A stretch of 64,000 nucleotides of DNA. Source: Aphanomyces cochlioides (Eukaryota; Oomycota; Saprolegniomycetes; Saprolegniales; Verrucalvaceae). The position numbers were made by a program, and so were the translations under genes. Within the stretch, counting starts at the first letter, position 1. Each line of letters begins with the position of its first letter. The stretch is taken from NCBI GenBank assembly GCA_019828595.1, contig JAHQRK010000043.1:62001-126000 (forward strand), read 5' to 3'. Shown here piece by piece: positions 39,290 through 52,608 of the stretch. The notes under the pieces are model-generated. The model made no database searches, was not told the DNA's origin, and saw nothing but the letters and a program-made list of their open reading frames with translations.

Positions 39290-42200
39290 CATGTGGCACG
39301 TGGGTACCAAAAGTGGAGAAAAAGTGGCATCGAGATGCATTTTGTGGGGTATGATTGGGACTATCGCGTGTTGATTTCGGACCAAGTTGATGCTTGGTCG
39401 TCCACCACACGAGCATGACACCTTTCAAACATGCCAGACGTGGCGAGTGGGTATCTCGATGGGGTCGAGATGTGCATGTGGCACGTGGGTACCAAAAGTG
39501 GAGAAAAAGTGGCATCGAGATGCATTTTGTGGGGTATGATTGGGACTATCGCGTGTTGATTTCGGACCAAGTTGATGCTTGGTCGTCCACCACACGAGCA
39601 TGACACCTTTCAAACATGCCAGACGTGGCGAGTGGGTATCTCGATGGGGTCGAGATGTGCATGTGGCACGTGGGTACCAAAAGTGGAGAAAAAGTGGCAT
39701 CGAGATGCATTTTGTGGGGTATGATTGGGACTATCGCGTGTTGATTTCGGACCAAGTTGATGCTTGGTCGTCCACCACACGAGCATGACACCTTTCAAAC
39801 ATGCCAGACGTGGCGAGTGGGTATCTCGATGGGGTCGAGATGTGCATGTGGCACGTGGGTACCAAAAGTGGAGATAAAGTGGCATCGAGATGCATTTTGT
39901 GGGGTATGATTGGGACTATCGCGTGTTGATTTCGGACCAAGTTGATGCTTGGTCGTCCACCACACGAGCATGACACCTTTCAAACATGCCAGACGTGGCG
40001 AGTGGGTATCTCGATGGGGTCGAGATGTGCATGTGGCACGTGGGTACCAAAAGTGGAGAAAAAGTGGCATCGAGATGCATTTTGTGGGGTATGATTGGGA
40101 CTATCGCGTGTTGATTTCGGACCAAGTTGATGCTTGGTCGTCCACCACACGAGCATGACACCTTTCAAACATGCCAGACGTGGCGAGTGGGTATCTCGAT
40201 GGGGTCGAGATGTGCATGTGGCACGTGGGTACCAAAAGTGGAGAAAAAGTGGCATCGAGATGCATTTTGTGGGGTATGATTGGGACTATCGCGTGTTGAT
40301 TTCGGACCAAGTTGATGCTTGGTCGTCCACCACACGAGCATGACACCTTTCAAACATGCCAGACGTGGCGAGTGGGTATCTCGATGGGGTCGAGATGTGC
40401 ATGTGGCACGTGGGTACCAAAAGTGGAGAAAAAGTGGCATCGAGATGCATTTTGTGGGGTATGATTGGGACTATCGCGTGTTGATTTCGGACCAAGTTGA
40501 TGCTTGGTCGTCCACCACACGAGCATGACACCTTTCAAACATGCCAGACGTGGCGAGTGGGTATCTCGATGGGGTCGAGATGTGCATGTGGCACGTGGGT
40601 ACCAAAAGTGGAGAAAAAGTGGCATCGAGATGCATTTTGTGGGGTATGATTGGGACTATCGCGTGTTGATTTCGGACCAAGTTGATGCTTGGTCGTCCAC
40701 CACACGAGCATGACACCTTTCAAACATGCCAGACGTGGCGAGTGGGTATCTCGATGGGGTCGAGATGTGCATGTGGCACGTGGGTACCAAAAGTGGAGAT
40801 AAAGTGGCATCGAGATGCATTTTGTGGGGTATGATTGGGACTATCGCGTGTTGATTTCGGACCAAGTTGATGCTTGGTCGTCCACCACACGAGCATGACA
40901 CCTTTCAAACATGCCAGACGTGGCGAGTGGGTATCTCGATGGGGTCGAGATGTGCATGTGGCACGTGGGTACCAAAAGTGGAGAAAAAGTGGCATCGAGA
41001 TGCATTTTGTGGGGTATGATTGGGACTATCGCGTGTTGATTTCGGACCAAGTTGATGCTTGGTCGTCCACCACACGAGCATGACACCTTTCAAACATGCC
41101 AGACGTGGCGAGTGGGTATCTCGATGGGGTCGAGATGTGCATGTGGCACGTGGGTACCAAAAGTGGAGAAAAAGTGGCATCGAGATGCATTTTGTGGGGT
41201 ATGATTGGGACTATCGCGTGTTGATTTCGGACCAAGTTGATGCTTGGTCGTCCACCACACGAGCATGACACCTTTCAAACATGCCAGACGTGGCGAGTGG
41301 GTATCTCGATGGGGTCGAGATGTGCATGTGGCACGTGGGTACCAAAAGTGGAGAAAAAGTGGCATCGAGATGCATTTTGTGGGGTATGATTGGGACTATC
41401 GCGTGTTGATTTCGGACCAAGTTGATGCTTGGTCGTCCACCACACGAGCATGACACCTTTCAAACATGCCAGACGTGGCGAGTGGGTATCTCGATGGGGT
41501 CGAGATGTGCATGTGGCACGTGGGTACCAAAAGTGGAGAAAAAGTGGCATCGAGATGCATTTTGTGGGGTATGATTGGGACTATCGCGTGTTGATTTCGG
41601 ACCAAGTTGATGCTTGGTCGTCCACCACACGAGCATGACACCTTTCAAACATGCCAGACGTGGCGAGTGGGTATCTCGATGGGGTCGAGATGTGCATGTG
41701 GCACGTGGGTACCAAAAGTGGAGAAAAAGTGGCATCGAGATGCATTTTGTGGGGTATGATTGGGACTATCGCGTGTTGATTTCGGACCAAGTTGATGCTT
41801 GGTCGTCCACCACACGAGCATGACACCTTTCAAACATGCCAGACGTGGCGAGTGGGTATCTCGATGGGGTCGAGATGTGCATGTGGCACGTGGGTACCAA
41901 AAGTGGAGAAAAAGTGGCATCGAGATGCATTTTGTGGGGTATGATTGGGACTATCGCGTGTTGATTTCGGACCAAGTTGATGCTTGGTCGTCCACCACAC
42001 GAGCATGACACCTTTCAAACATGCCAGACGTGGCGAGTGGGTATCTCGATGGGGTCGAGATGTGCATGTGGCACGTGGGTACCAAAAGTGGAGAAAAAGT
42101 GGCATCGAGATGCATTTTGTGGGGTATGATTGGGACTATCGCGTGTTGATTTCGGACCAAGTTGATGCTTGGTCGTCCACCACACGAGCATGACACCTTT

Positions 42201-45200
42201 CAAACATGCCAGACGTGGCGAGTGGGTATCTCGATGGGGTCGAGATGTGCATGTGGCACGTGGGTACCAAAAGTGGAGAAAAAGTGGCATCGAGATGCAT
42301 TTTGTGGGGTATGATTGGGACTATCGCGTGTTGATTTCGGACCAAGTTGATGCTTGGTCGTCCACCACACGAGCATGACACCTTTCAAACATGCCAGACG
42401 TGGCGAGTGGGTATCTCGATGGGGTCGAGATGTGCATGTGGCACGTGGGTACCAAAAGTGGAGAAAAAGTGGCATCGAGATGCATTTTGTGGGGTATGAT
42501 TGGGACTATCGCGTGTTGATTTCGGACCAAGTTGATGCTTGGTCGTCGTCCACCACACGAGCATGACACCTTTCAAACATGCCAGACGTGGCGAGTGGGT
42601 ATCTCGATGGGGTCGAGATGTGCATGTGGCACGTGGGTACCAAAAGTGGAGAAAAAGTGGCATCGAGATGCATTTTGTGGGGTATGATTGGGACTATCGC
42701 GTGTTGATTTCGGACCAAGTTGATGCTTGGTCGTCCACCACACGAGCATGACACCTTTCAAACATGCCAGACGTGGCGAGTGGGTATCTCGATGGGGTCG
42801 AGATGTGCATGTGGCACGTGGGTACCAAAAGTGGAGAAAAAGTGGCATCGAGATGCATTTTGTGGGGTATGATTGGGACTATCGCGTGTTGATTTCGGAC
42901 CAAGTTGATGCTTGGTCGTCCACCACACGAGCATGACACCTTTCAAACATGCCAGACGTGGCGAGTGGGTATCTCGATGGGGTCGAGATGTGCATGTGGC
43001 ACGTGGGTACCAAAAGTGGAGAAAAAGTGGCATCGAGATGCATTTTGTGGGGTATGATTGGGACTATCGCGTGTTGATTTCGGACCAAGTTGATGCTTGG
43101 TCGTCCACCACACGAGCATGACACCTTTCAAACATGCCAGACGTGGCGAGTGGGTATCTCGATGGGGTCGAGATGTGCATGTGGCACGTGGGTACCAAAA
43201 GTGGAGAAAAAGTGGCATCGAGATGCATTTTGTGGGGTATGATTGGGACTATCGCGTGTTGATTTCGGACCAAGTTGATGCTTGGTCGTCCACCACACGA
43301 GCATGACACCTTTCAAACATGCCAGACGTGGCGAGTGGGTATCTCGATGGGGTCGAGATGTGCATGTGGCACGTGGGTACCAAAAGTGGAGAAAAAGTGG
43401 CATCGAGATGCATTTTGTGGGGTATGATTGGGACTATCGCGTGTTGATTTCGGACCAAGTTGATGCTTGGTCGTCCACCACACGAGCATGACACCTTTCA
43501 AACATGCCAGACGTGGCGAGTGGGTATCTCGATGGGGTCGAGATGTGCATGTGGCACGTGGGTACCAAAAGTGGAGAAAAAGTGGCATCGAGATGCATTT
43601 TGTGGGGTATGATTGGGACTATCGCGTGTTGATTTCGGACCAAGTTGATGCTTGGTCGTCCACCACACGAGCATGACACCTTTCAAACATGCCAGACGTG
43701 GCGAGTGGGTATCTCGATGGGGTCGAGATGTGCATGTGGCACGTGGGTACCAAAAGTGGAGAAAAAGTGGCATCGAGATGCATTTTGTGGGGTATGATTG
43801 GGACTATCGCGTGTTGATTTCGGACCAAGTTGATGCTTGGTCGTCCACCACACGAGCATGACACCTTTCAAACATGCCAGACGTGGCGAGTGGGTATCTC
43901 GATGGGGTCGAGATGTGCATGTGGCACGTGGGTACCAAAAGTGGAGAAAAAGTGGCATCGAGATGCATTTTGTGGGGTATGATTGGGACTATCGCGTGTT
44001 GATTTCGGACCAAGTTGATGCTTGGTCGTCCACCACACGAGCATGACACCTTTCAAACATGCCAGACGTGGCGAGTGGGTATCTCGATGGGGTCGAGATG
44101 TGCATGTGGCACGTGGGTACCAAAAGTGGAGAAAAAGTGGCATCGAGATGCATTTTGTGGGGTATGATTGGGACTATCGCGTGTTGATTTCGGACCAAGT
44201 TGATGCTTGGTCGTCCACCACACGAGCATGACACCTTTCAAACATGCCAGACGTGGCGAGTGGGTATCTCGATGGGGTCGAGATGTGCATGTGGCACGTG
44301 GGTACCAAAAGTGGAGAAAAAGTGGCATCGAGATGCATTTTGTGGGGTATGATTGGGACTATCGCGTGTTGATTTCGGACCAAGTTGATGCTTGGTCGTC
44401 CACCACACGAGCATGACACCTTTCAAACATGCCAGACGTGGCGAGTGGGTATCTCGATGGGGTCGAGATGTGCATGTGGCACGTGGGTACCAAAAGTGGA
44501 GAAAAAGTGGCATCGAGATGCATTTTGTGGGGTATGATTGGGACTATCGCGTGTTGATTTCGGACCAAGTTGATGCTTGGTCGTCCACCACACGAGCATG
44601 ACACCTTTCAAACATGCCAGACGTGGCGAGTGGGTATCTCGATGGGGTCGAGATGTGCATGTGGCACGTGGGTACCAAAAGTGGAGATAAAGTGGCATCG
44701 AGATGCATTTTGTGGGGTATGATTGGGACTATCGCGTGTTGATTTCGGACCAAGTTGATGCTTGGTCGTCCACCACACGAGCATGACACCTTTCAAACAT
44801 GCCAGACGTGGCGAGTGGGTATCTCGATGGGGTCGAGATGTGCATGTGGCACGTGGGTACCAAAAGTGGAGAAAAAGTGGCATCGAGATGCATTTTGTGG
44901 GGTATGATTGGGACTATCGCGTGTTGATTTCGGACCAAGTTGATGCTTGGTCGTCCACCACACGAGCATGACACCTTTCAAACATGCCAGACGTGGCGAG
45001 TGGGTATCTCGATGGGGTCGAGATGTGCATGTGGCACGTGGGTACCAAAAGTGGAGAAAAAGTGGCATCGAGATGCATTTTGTGGGGTATGATTGGGACT
45101 ATCGCGTGTTGATTTCGGACCAAGTTGATGCTTGGTCGTCCACCACACGAGCATGACACCTTTCAAACATGCCAGACGTGGCGAGTGGGTATCTCGATGG

Positions 45201-45226
45201 GGTCGAGATGTGCATGTGGCACGTGG
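39290..45226. repeat. 185-bp satellite, 32 units plus 14 bp (longest array)
   Basis: A 5937-bp satellite array (32 x 185 + 14 + a 3-bp insertion). The insertion is an extra GTC in GGTCGTCGTCCACC near 42541-42550. A marker substitution, GAGATAAAG, occurs at 39875, 40800 and 44688, which are 5 and 21 units apart. No gene is seen. The last 14 bp, CATGTGGCACGTGG (45213-45226), are the left target duplication of F. Confidence 0.95.
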
Positions 45227-45372
45227 TTAAATGAGTTGTATTAACCTTATTTTTGAGCAAAGGCCCTAATGACTTACTAATTTGCCTCGTACTGTATAAA
45301 TAGAACTTGGAAAACAGAATATGGCAAAGTGGTCATTGAACAGGAGATGAAGTGAGTGAGCTGTTAGCTCAC

Positions 45373-48300
45373 TCATGAAACGACGCTGTCAGGAATGATG
45401 TGTTGACGTAACCAGGGGTCCGAAGATAGATGCTTGAGCACATTGAATACCTTGGTGTATCCCTTCTTGAGAGGGAGATCAACCAGGAGCTGTTGTAGAT
45501 GTAGCTTGATCAAAGAGGCTGCATGAATGGCAACTTCCATCGGACTCTTCGCTGTGAGGTCGGGTCGAAAGGTGCGATCGGCACGTTGGAGCCATATTTG
45601 ATAATACACGCAGGCTCGGACAATCGGCCAGATCTTCAGATAGCCACGGATGTAGTATCCATCGGACGGCTTGGGCGTCTCGTAGAACATTTCCAGACAC
45701 GTGGACGGAAAGGAACACTCGAGCAGTCGCTGGATTGTCTTGAAGGAATACCAAACAGATTGACCATATCCACAAGAGAACAAGAAATGCTCGTACGTCT
45801 CATTGACACGACAGAAGACACACGTCGGCTTGGGGTCTTGGTACTGAAACAGATATTGCATGGCGTTGGCGCGGAGAAGGGTCTTGAAAATGAACTCTCC
45901 ATATCGAGGGAGAATGTGGTCGGGTTGGAGGAAGGCGGCAAGTTGGGTAAGGCGCTTGGGGTCTTCGTAAAAGTTGGATGGCAGGTTGAGATGCTTGGTA
46001 GGAAGAATGGACGAGCTGACAGCTGGAGAAGCTCTGATCTTAGCCGATTTCGAAGTCGCAAACGCCAACAAGATCGGACTCGAGTCAGGGTGAATCATCC
46101 AGTGCCATTCCATCCATTCGGAGCTAGGCGTCGGCAAGTGGAACACGGGAGCATCCTCTTCAGAAACAATCTCAAACAATCGTGATAACTTGGTCACCAA
46201 GATTGAGATCCATTGTTTCGTTGGAGGGACAAAATTGGCTTGGCGGCAGGCACGGTTGATTTTGTCGAACAAGATCGAAGCTGGCCAAACTCGCTGACAC
46301 GGAGTCAACAAATGCGACAACTTCGTGATGTGAAGCGACGCCAATACATTGGCTTGGTCTTGCGTCGATGTAGAGCACTGATCGTATAGGTCTTCGAGTC
46401 CAGGCAGATACGAGTTGTGCCAAAGGGCAACATCCAAAGATGAGATGTGATTTGGACAGCCGTACGGAGTCCAGCGAGATTCAAACCAGCTACTCAATAA
46501 GGCTTTCCACATTGGAGTGATATTGGGATTCTTGTACAGTTGTCTGATGAATGCAGAAGAGCCATTTGCCAAGAGGAGATCTCGGGGGGAACCCCATGGA
46601 TGAAAAGCCTTCTCGAGGAGAGTATAGCCCGGCGTAATCCAGGCGGACATGGCAGACTTGCGGGGTGGGGTGGTGATGGCTTGAATGCATCTGATCATGA
46701 CAGAGCGGTTGTGTTGTTGCCATAAAGCAAGTGCATGGTGCAGGCCTAAGCCACCGGACTTCTTCGGCATGAATAGAATCTCCTTTTTGATCAAACGGAG
46801 GCCATGGACAGAGGAGGATGGGTTGATTTCTTCACCATGCATAAATTGAAGCATGGCCTTGTCGATCTTTTTGGCCAGGTCTTTGTCGGCAGGGACAAAA
46901 GCCAGTTGGTACCATAACACAGGCAGACATATGCTGTGCAGGATAGTGACTTTTCCGGCCATGGTTCGAGCTTTGTAGAGCCACAAAGACAAGCGAGCCA
47001 CAAACTTCTCAAACACGTAATTGAAACGTGCCAATGGAGAAAGATTGGGCGCAACTAAGATACCAAGAGCCTTCACGGGACTGTCGGAAGTAACTTGTAG
47101 TGAGGCAAGGTTCCCATTCAACTGGCTGTAGGTCAGAATTTGGGTCTTGTCTACGTTGAGTCGGAAACCCGACTTGTCGCAAAAGGTTTGAACCAATGCA
47201 AGCTGCCGGTGGAGGCACGTCTCATTTGCCGCATAGAGTTGCGAGTCGTCGGCAAAGTAACTCCCAGTGTGGTAGCGATCCCCACACTTGATGCCATAGT
47301 TGGAGTGTTGCCGTAGGAGTTGGCACATCGGTTCCAAAGCGATCACAAACAGAAGTGGCGACAGTGGATCACCTTGCAACACACCGCGTGAGATGTGAAC
47401 TGGCTTGGACAAGAAGCCGTTCACCAAGATGCGAGACTTGCGGCCCGAGTACAGTACGCGAACCATGTCAACAAAGGTTTCGGGAAAGCCATAGTGACGG
47501 AGGACGCGGAGCAAGTACGCGTGGTCCACGCGATCAAAAGCTTTCAAAGTCAAGCAGTGCCACCATCGAGGACGGACTGTGTAGTTTGATGTGGTGCAGC
47601 ATGTCATCCAGTCGTGCAATATTGGTTTGGATATTGCTTCGACGGATAAAGCCTTGCTGGTCCGGGTGGATGATGTGTCGAATGTGGCGCTGGAGTCGAT
47701 AAGCCAGAATACTCGTCAGGATTTTCACATCCGTGTTGAGTAGGCTAATGGGCCGATAGTTCTTGGCCTGTGACTTGGGGCCTTTCTTGTGCAGCAACAC
47801 CAGCGTACTGACAAGTTGCATGGGAGTCAAGCGAGGGTGAGAATGGAGCTGGTGTGTGAATAGCAGCTCCAATACCAACGACCACTTGTGAGGTGCAAGT
47901 TTGAGGACTTCGAATGGCAGAGCGTTGGGACCTGGCGCTGAGTTCGAACTGCTGTGTCGAATAGCATGATAGAACTCGTTGGCGCGCAAGGGAGCCGACA
48001 GCTCTTTCTGGGCTTGCTCTGGCAGTTGCTTGTGTCGAGTCAATGGGGTCAGAAATGACGACACTTCGTCTCCAGATCGCTGCACCTCGGGAGCTGCAAA
48101 CAAGTCCTTGTAGTAGTCGACCAGGACGTCAGACATGCCTTGTTGATTGGAGACAACATTTCCATTGACATCCACCAACTCTTTGAAGACTGTCTTCTTC
48201 AAGGGGGTAGGGACAGGGGACATGAAGTGGAACTTGGACGAGCGCTCTGCTTTGTACAAGTGAAGTTGGAACGCCTGGTCTTGACGAAACTGCTTGTCTC

Positions 48301-49426
48301 GATCTTGCAGCTCGTGAATTTGCTTTTGAAGGTCTCGCACTCGATCCACCAGCACTGAATCTTGACGCATGTTGGGGACTTGCAAAAGCGAAGCGATCTC
48401 GACAGCTAACTTCTTCAACGGCAGACGTTGTTTCTCCAATCGTTGAGAATGGAATTCTTTGAGTTGGGAGCGGATATCATTGACCAGTATGTCGTAGGCC
48501 TTGGAGATATTGTGGAATGTTGGAGACTTGTCCAAAAATCGATCCAGACATCCATGAACAATCTCGGCCGCTCGTGGTAGACGAAGTAGCCAAGTTGGAG
48601 CTTTCCATGATCCAGAGCCATGGCGCAATGTTTGACGCTTTGTGATGATACGACAAGCCACGTGGTCAGCCTGTGGAACGTGTGGCATGTGCGTCGCCTT
48701 CCAATGACGAAGACCCGCCAAGGTGGACGAACAAAAGATGTAGTCAAGTCGGTTGGTGAGTGTGGGACTTGTGAAGGCTCGTGCCACGGGGTTTTGACGG
48801 CGAAACAGATCCACCAGAGACAAACTGTGCATCCATTGTTCCAGTTGAAGGGTGCCGGCCATGGTGGAGGTACTGGGTCTCAACGAATCCAAATCTTTGT
48901 TGAGAGTGCAGTTGAAATCTCCTCCAACAATGTGGAGCGCATGTGGAGGAAAGTCGCGTGGCAATTCTTCGAAGTAACTTGCTCGTGCTTGGAAGGCTGC
49001 CGGCGCATAGATATTGTGGAGAACGACTGTCAGTGGACCCAGAGTACATCGCACTTGTAGATAACGACCACGAAGCACTGGGTTGTCATGAGGGACTTGA
49101 GTGGCGTTCTTCAAAGGAGAGTGAGGATGTATCAACGTAGCCAGACCTCCAGTGGCTGGCGACGTGGATACTTCAGGGTAAATAGGCTCTTCAAAGAACA
49201 AAGAGCCTTCGTGGTTTGTGATTTGTTGCCAATGGAACGCAACACGGTCGTGGAGACTTGGCGTGCGGAAACGGGTTTCTTGGATAAAGGAAACGTCGTG
49301 AACACTTGATAGTTTGTCGAGGATGTACCGATGACTGTTGGAGAAGCCATTGGTGTTGAGGGAGATGATTTGTGGGTCCCAGTCCACGAGTTCAGTTGGG
49401 ACATCGGAGAAGTTGTTGTCAATCAT
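45373..49426 (-). pseudogene. LINE ORF2, frameshifted in the RT catalytic core (copy F)
   Basis: A 2-bp deletion (TCTC to TC in CTTTCAAAG, 47541-47549) shifts the frame inside RT motif A, right after LDFE. The upstream frame (to 47534) ends as LDFESF, about 630 aa with the endonuclease only. The downstream frame (45373-47619) carries AFDRVDH, FADD and the zinc finger. The RT is therefore inactive as read, while the endonuclease part is complete. Copies B, C and D show the undamaged version. A sequencing or assembly error is possible. Confidence 0.87.
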
Positions 49427-49504
49427 CACGAGTACAGATGAAAATGAGTAGAATGGAGGGGTCAGAGGGGAGGTTGAAATGGATTGAAGCAGGGGATAGA
49501 AGCC

Positions 49505-52420
49505 TTAGAGTTGATCGTCCTCCAAATCGAGGGGATCAATTTCGTCGGCGTTCATGGAGTGGTGAGCTTTGCTGCAGAGCTCGTCGATGTGGTAATTGTT
49601 GGTGATGCTTTTGAGCATCGAGATGGCCGACAAGACGGGAGCCGGCAAAGTGAACTTCTCGAGATTGTCGCTGAAGTTTTCGATCAAAGCAAACAGCGAC
49701 CAGTCCGTCAAGCAGTTGGTGTCAGGCAATCTTGTTGCTTCTTGGTTCAATAGAACAGTCAGTGCCTCCGAGTTTGTGTAGAGGTCTGGGGCCCGATTTG
49801 AGAGGAATAAGTCAATCGTAGCAAGTGCAAAGAGGATGCGCTTGATCTCTGGTATGTCCGTGGTCAATTCTTCCAAGATTTCTGACGGGTGAATCTTGTA
49901 TTGAGCCATGAAGTTGACGTGATGTTTGTAGTTGTGAGGCTTGCCTTGAGCTTTTAACAAAGCCATCTTGCGCTCAATAGTCTTGGTTGCAACAAGTGAC
50001 TGAAACAAACTGAGGTCTTCATCTTGTGCGTACATAGCATGTGCAACGAGCTGAGGATCATCTCGCAAAATGCGTTGACATTCGGTGATACTGCCTTCGA
50101 CTTTCTTGTCTCGAATGATCTTCTTCGCCAATTCGAGGTGGGCTGCAGCAGACTTGTTAAGTCGTTGTTTCTTCGCTTTGCCTTTGGTCTTTTTCGGGCG
50201 TGGCGCACTTGAATCTTCCAATACAATTCGAGGCACTGCAAAGTCTTCAAACGAGAGTTCCACGTCGTCTTCTTCGAGGATATGAAAACGGTTGGATGTC
50301 GGCAGGGGATCCAAACGTGGGGACGAAGGCAAAGTACGTTTTGGAGCTGGTCCAGACCGGTAGCCCGTTACCAATTGAAGGTCCAGCGAGTTCTTGGGCT
50401 GCTCACTTGGTGGAGCAAGAGCGGGCGATTCGTTGGTAGACATTTCCACATCTTCTTGTTGTTTGTCTTGTCCATTGTTGTTAGGGGGATCGCTGTCACC
50501 AGACATATCGACATCAGAGCCATGAGAAGGAGCTGTTGGCTGTGGTTGTTCATCTTGACCATCTTCAGATGCCTCAGTTGAGTCGGCCTTGCCTTCCGCA
50601 TTTGTTCCAGGGTCTTGATCATGATCGTCTCCATCATGTTCAGGTTCTTTTTCTCCTGACGGAGGAGATTTTGCCGCTGCCTTGGCCGCTTTTGCCTTCG
50701 CTTTTTCAGCCTTGGCCTCTGCACGTCGTGAAACAATCGACGGAGGCAATGTCTTGTTCAGAGCAGCGATCTTGTGCTGAAACACGACGACAAAAGGCTG
50801 ACCCGACGGATCCGTAATGGTGATTTCGCGTAGTGCGTCGCCGGATTTTGGCACCAGCACTGCAGGAGGCGCAGACGACTTGAAAATGACTCTCAAATGC
50901 GGCGACTTGATGTTCTGACCAGCAGTAGGGTTGAATGCTGCTATCACTGACTTGGTCAATGCAGCCATTTTCTTGACAATTGCCTTGGCCATCGAAGGGT
51001 GACTGACCTTGTTGAACGTAACGTAGTAGTTGTTGCCATAACGCGAGTATTTGGGAACCAGGAAGTCTTTGCCACCAAGTCGAAACGTTGTGCCTCCCAT
51101 TTCCACGCACGTAGACAAGTTGTAACTTGAGATCACAATGGTCTGTGGGTTCTTCTTGTGGATCAAAATGTTCGGAAATTTGGAGCCCCATAACGAACCA
51201 GGATTTTCCTTGACAAATTGATCGCAGATGACTTTTTCGGACCAGTCCTTGTAGCCTTCGCCCAACTTGACTGTGAGCTCGTACACTTGGGACTGGGGGG
51301 TGAGCAAAATGTTTTCAATGAAGGCGTCCATGTCACCAGAGTCTTTGTAGAATGCGTCCGCCATGGCCTCGCATCGCGCAATATCGTCATCGGCAATAGC
51401 ATGAGCACCAGTGTTGCGATGTTTCGCGCCTTTGGGGGCATTGCCTTGCTTGGAATCTTTCTTGGACGAAGCTGAATCCTTGCCGGGAGTCTTTTGCGTC
51501 CATGGATTGGCCTTTTCAGCGTTTTGTTGCTCTTGATCGCCTTGTATTTTGTCTGCCGCGGTAGGAGGATCAACAGCGCCATTTCCTTGAGCAACGGATT
51601 TGTCGACAATGTCTTGATTTGACTGGTCATTGTCATTGTTTGTCGATTGTTCCTCTTGAATAACTTCTCCAGGAGTATCACACGGCTTCGCTTGGCCGTT
51701 AATGTCGCCTGACCCATCAACCTCCGAGTGAATTTGAGTATTTCCCTCGTCGGTTAAGGCCTCGGTTTCAGTAGAATCCTTCCCCTCGGCGTCTCCAGAG
51801 ACCATATCCACGTCCTCTTGAGATTTTTCTTCTTCCTCTCCCGTTCTAGGAGGCTCAGCACAGGGGGCGACGCGGTTGGTGGCTGCTGGCTCAGTCCCAT
51901 TGGTCACGAGAAAGGCCGGGGCCAGACCCCCAGTGACAGGGGTAGAAGGGGAATCCATGCCATCCCCGCAGCACGGTGACTGGGGTACACCATTGCTCCG
52001 GCGAGAACCCAAATCGGGATACCGCCCCCGCCCCTCCGAAGAGGCCCCTGGGGGGAAGTAGACAGAACCGCAGGGTGTGCCCATAGGGGGGGCCCTCGTA
52101 GCCTCTAGGGCTGGCATGGACCCCGTTTTCTCGCCGCCTTCACTGGGGATCGACTCCAATTGGAGTCCAGGGAAGCAGCCACCACAGGCACAAGGCCCCA
52201 GTGGTTCGCCCTCCTGAGTGAGGGCTTCGCTAGACAAGTTAACGACAGTGGTCTGGGGGTCAACCACTGACTGACCCACTGAGGTTGACCCCCCCTGGAA
52301 CTCCGGCGAGTGGAGCACCAGGTGAAGCGCTGGGGGAGCGAGACGCAGATTGGTCTCCAGAGACGCTGTTGGGGTCGAACTCGACCTCCACTTCGGCCCT
52401 AGGGTTAGGTGTAGAGACAT
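49505..52420 (-). CDS. LINE ORF1 with altered N terminus (copy F)
   Basis: This has the same structure as in E. The 4-bp duplication ACTGACTGACCC (around 52266-52277) separates the native start at 52547 (95 aa) from the body of ORF1. An alternative-frame ATG at 52420 gives a continuous 971-aa frame. The native leader carries NTNSC for NANSC. The second acidic segment is of the C/D type (GKADSTEASEDGQD). The C-terminal modules are complete. Confidence 0.65.
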   Translation of the reverse strand: MSLHLTLGPKWRSSSTPTASLETNLRLAPPALHLVLHSPEFQGGSTSVGQSVVDPQTTVVNLSSEALTQEGEPLGPCACGGCFPGLQLESIPSEGGEKTGSMPALEATRAPPMGTPCGSVYFPPGASSEGRGRYPDLGSRRSNGVPQSPCCGDGMDSPSTPVTGGLAPAFLVTNGTEPAATNRVAPCAEPPRTGEEEEKSQEDVDMVSGDAEGKDSTETEALTDEGNTQIHSEVDGSGDINGQAKPCDTPGEVIQEEQSTNNDNDQSNQDIVDKSVAQGNGAVDPPTAADKIQGDQEQQNAEKANPWTQKTPGKDSASSKKDSKQGNAPKGAKHRNTGAHAIADDDIARCEAMADAFYKDSGDMDAFIENILLTPQSQVYELTVKLGEGYKDWSEKVICDQFVKENPGSLWGSKFPNILIHKKNPQTIVISSYNLSTCVEMGGTTFRLGGKDFLVPKYSRYGNNYYVTFNKVSHPSMAKAIVKKMAALTKSVIAAFNPTAGQNIKSPHLRVIFKSSAPPAVLVPKSGDALREITITDPSGQPFVVVFQHKIAALNKTLPPSIVSRRAEAKAEKAKAKAAKAAAKSPPSGEKEPEHDGDDHDQDPGTNAEGKADSTEASEDGQDEQPQPTAPSHGSDVDMSGDSDPPNNNGQDKQQEDVEMSTNESPALAPPSEQPKNSLDLQLVTGYRSGPAPKRTLPSSPRLDPLPTSNRFHILEEDDVELSFEDFAVPRIVLEDSSAPRPKKTKGKAKKQRLNKSAAAHLELAKKIIRDKKVEGSITECQRILRDDPQLVAHAMYAQDEDLSLFQSLVATKTIERKMALLKAQGKPHNYKHHVNFMAQYKIHPSEILEELTTDIPEIKRILFALATIDLFLSNRAPDLYTNSEALTVLLNQEATRLPDTNCLTDWSLFALIENFSDNLEKFTLPAPVLSAISMLKSITNNYHIDELCSKAHHSMNADEIDPLDLEDDQL

Positions 52421-52608
52421 TACTCACACCACTTCCGCCATCCTGATTGGACGACGAAAGTGGGTGAGGTGATACAATACCTGGAATGATGGTGACTCCG
52501 AGAGTGTTGGTCTCACGGAGCTCGGAACAGCTGTTGGTGTTGGACATTTTGAGCGCGGCGGCACTTGATAACTTCTTGACTTGAGGGGTACGAGGCAAAT
52601 TCGGAAGT

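Larger units (their letters stand above)
45227..52608 (-). mobile_element. LINE copy F, full length with matching target duplication, ORF2 frameshifted
   Basis: This 7382-bp copy is flanked by CATGTGGCACGTGG at 45213-45226 and 52609-52622 (14 bp). The base T at 52608 is not satellite-derived and is shared with E and G, so it is taken as the element's terminal base or an untemplated addition. F is the only member of the E/F/G group whose two flanks agree, so it may be the original insertion of that group. Confidence 0.95.
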
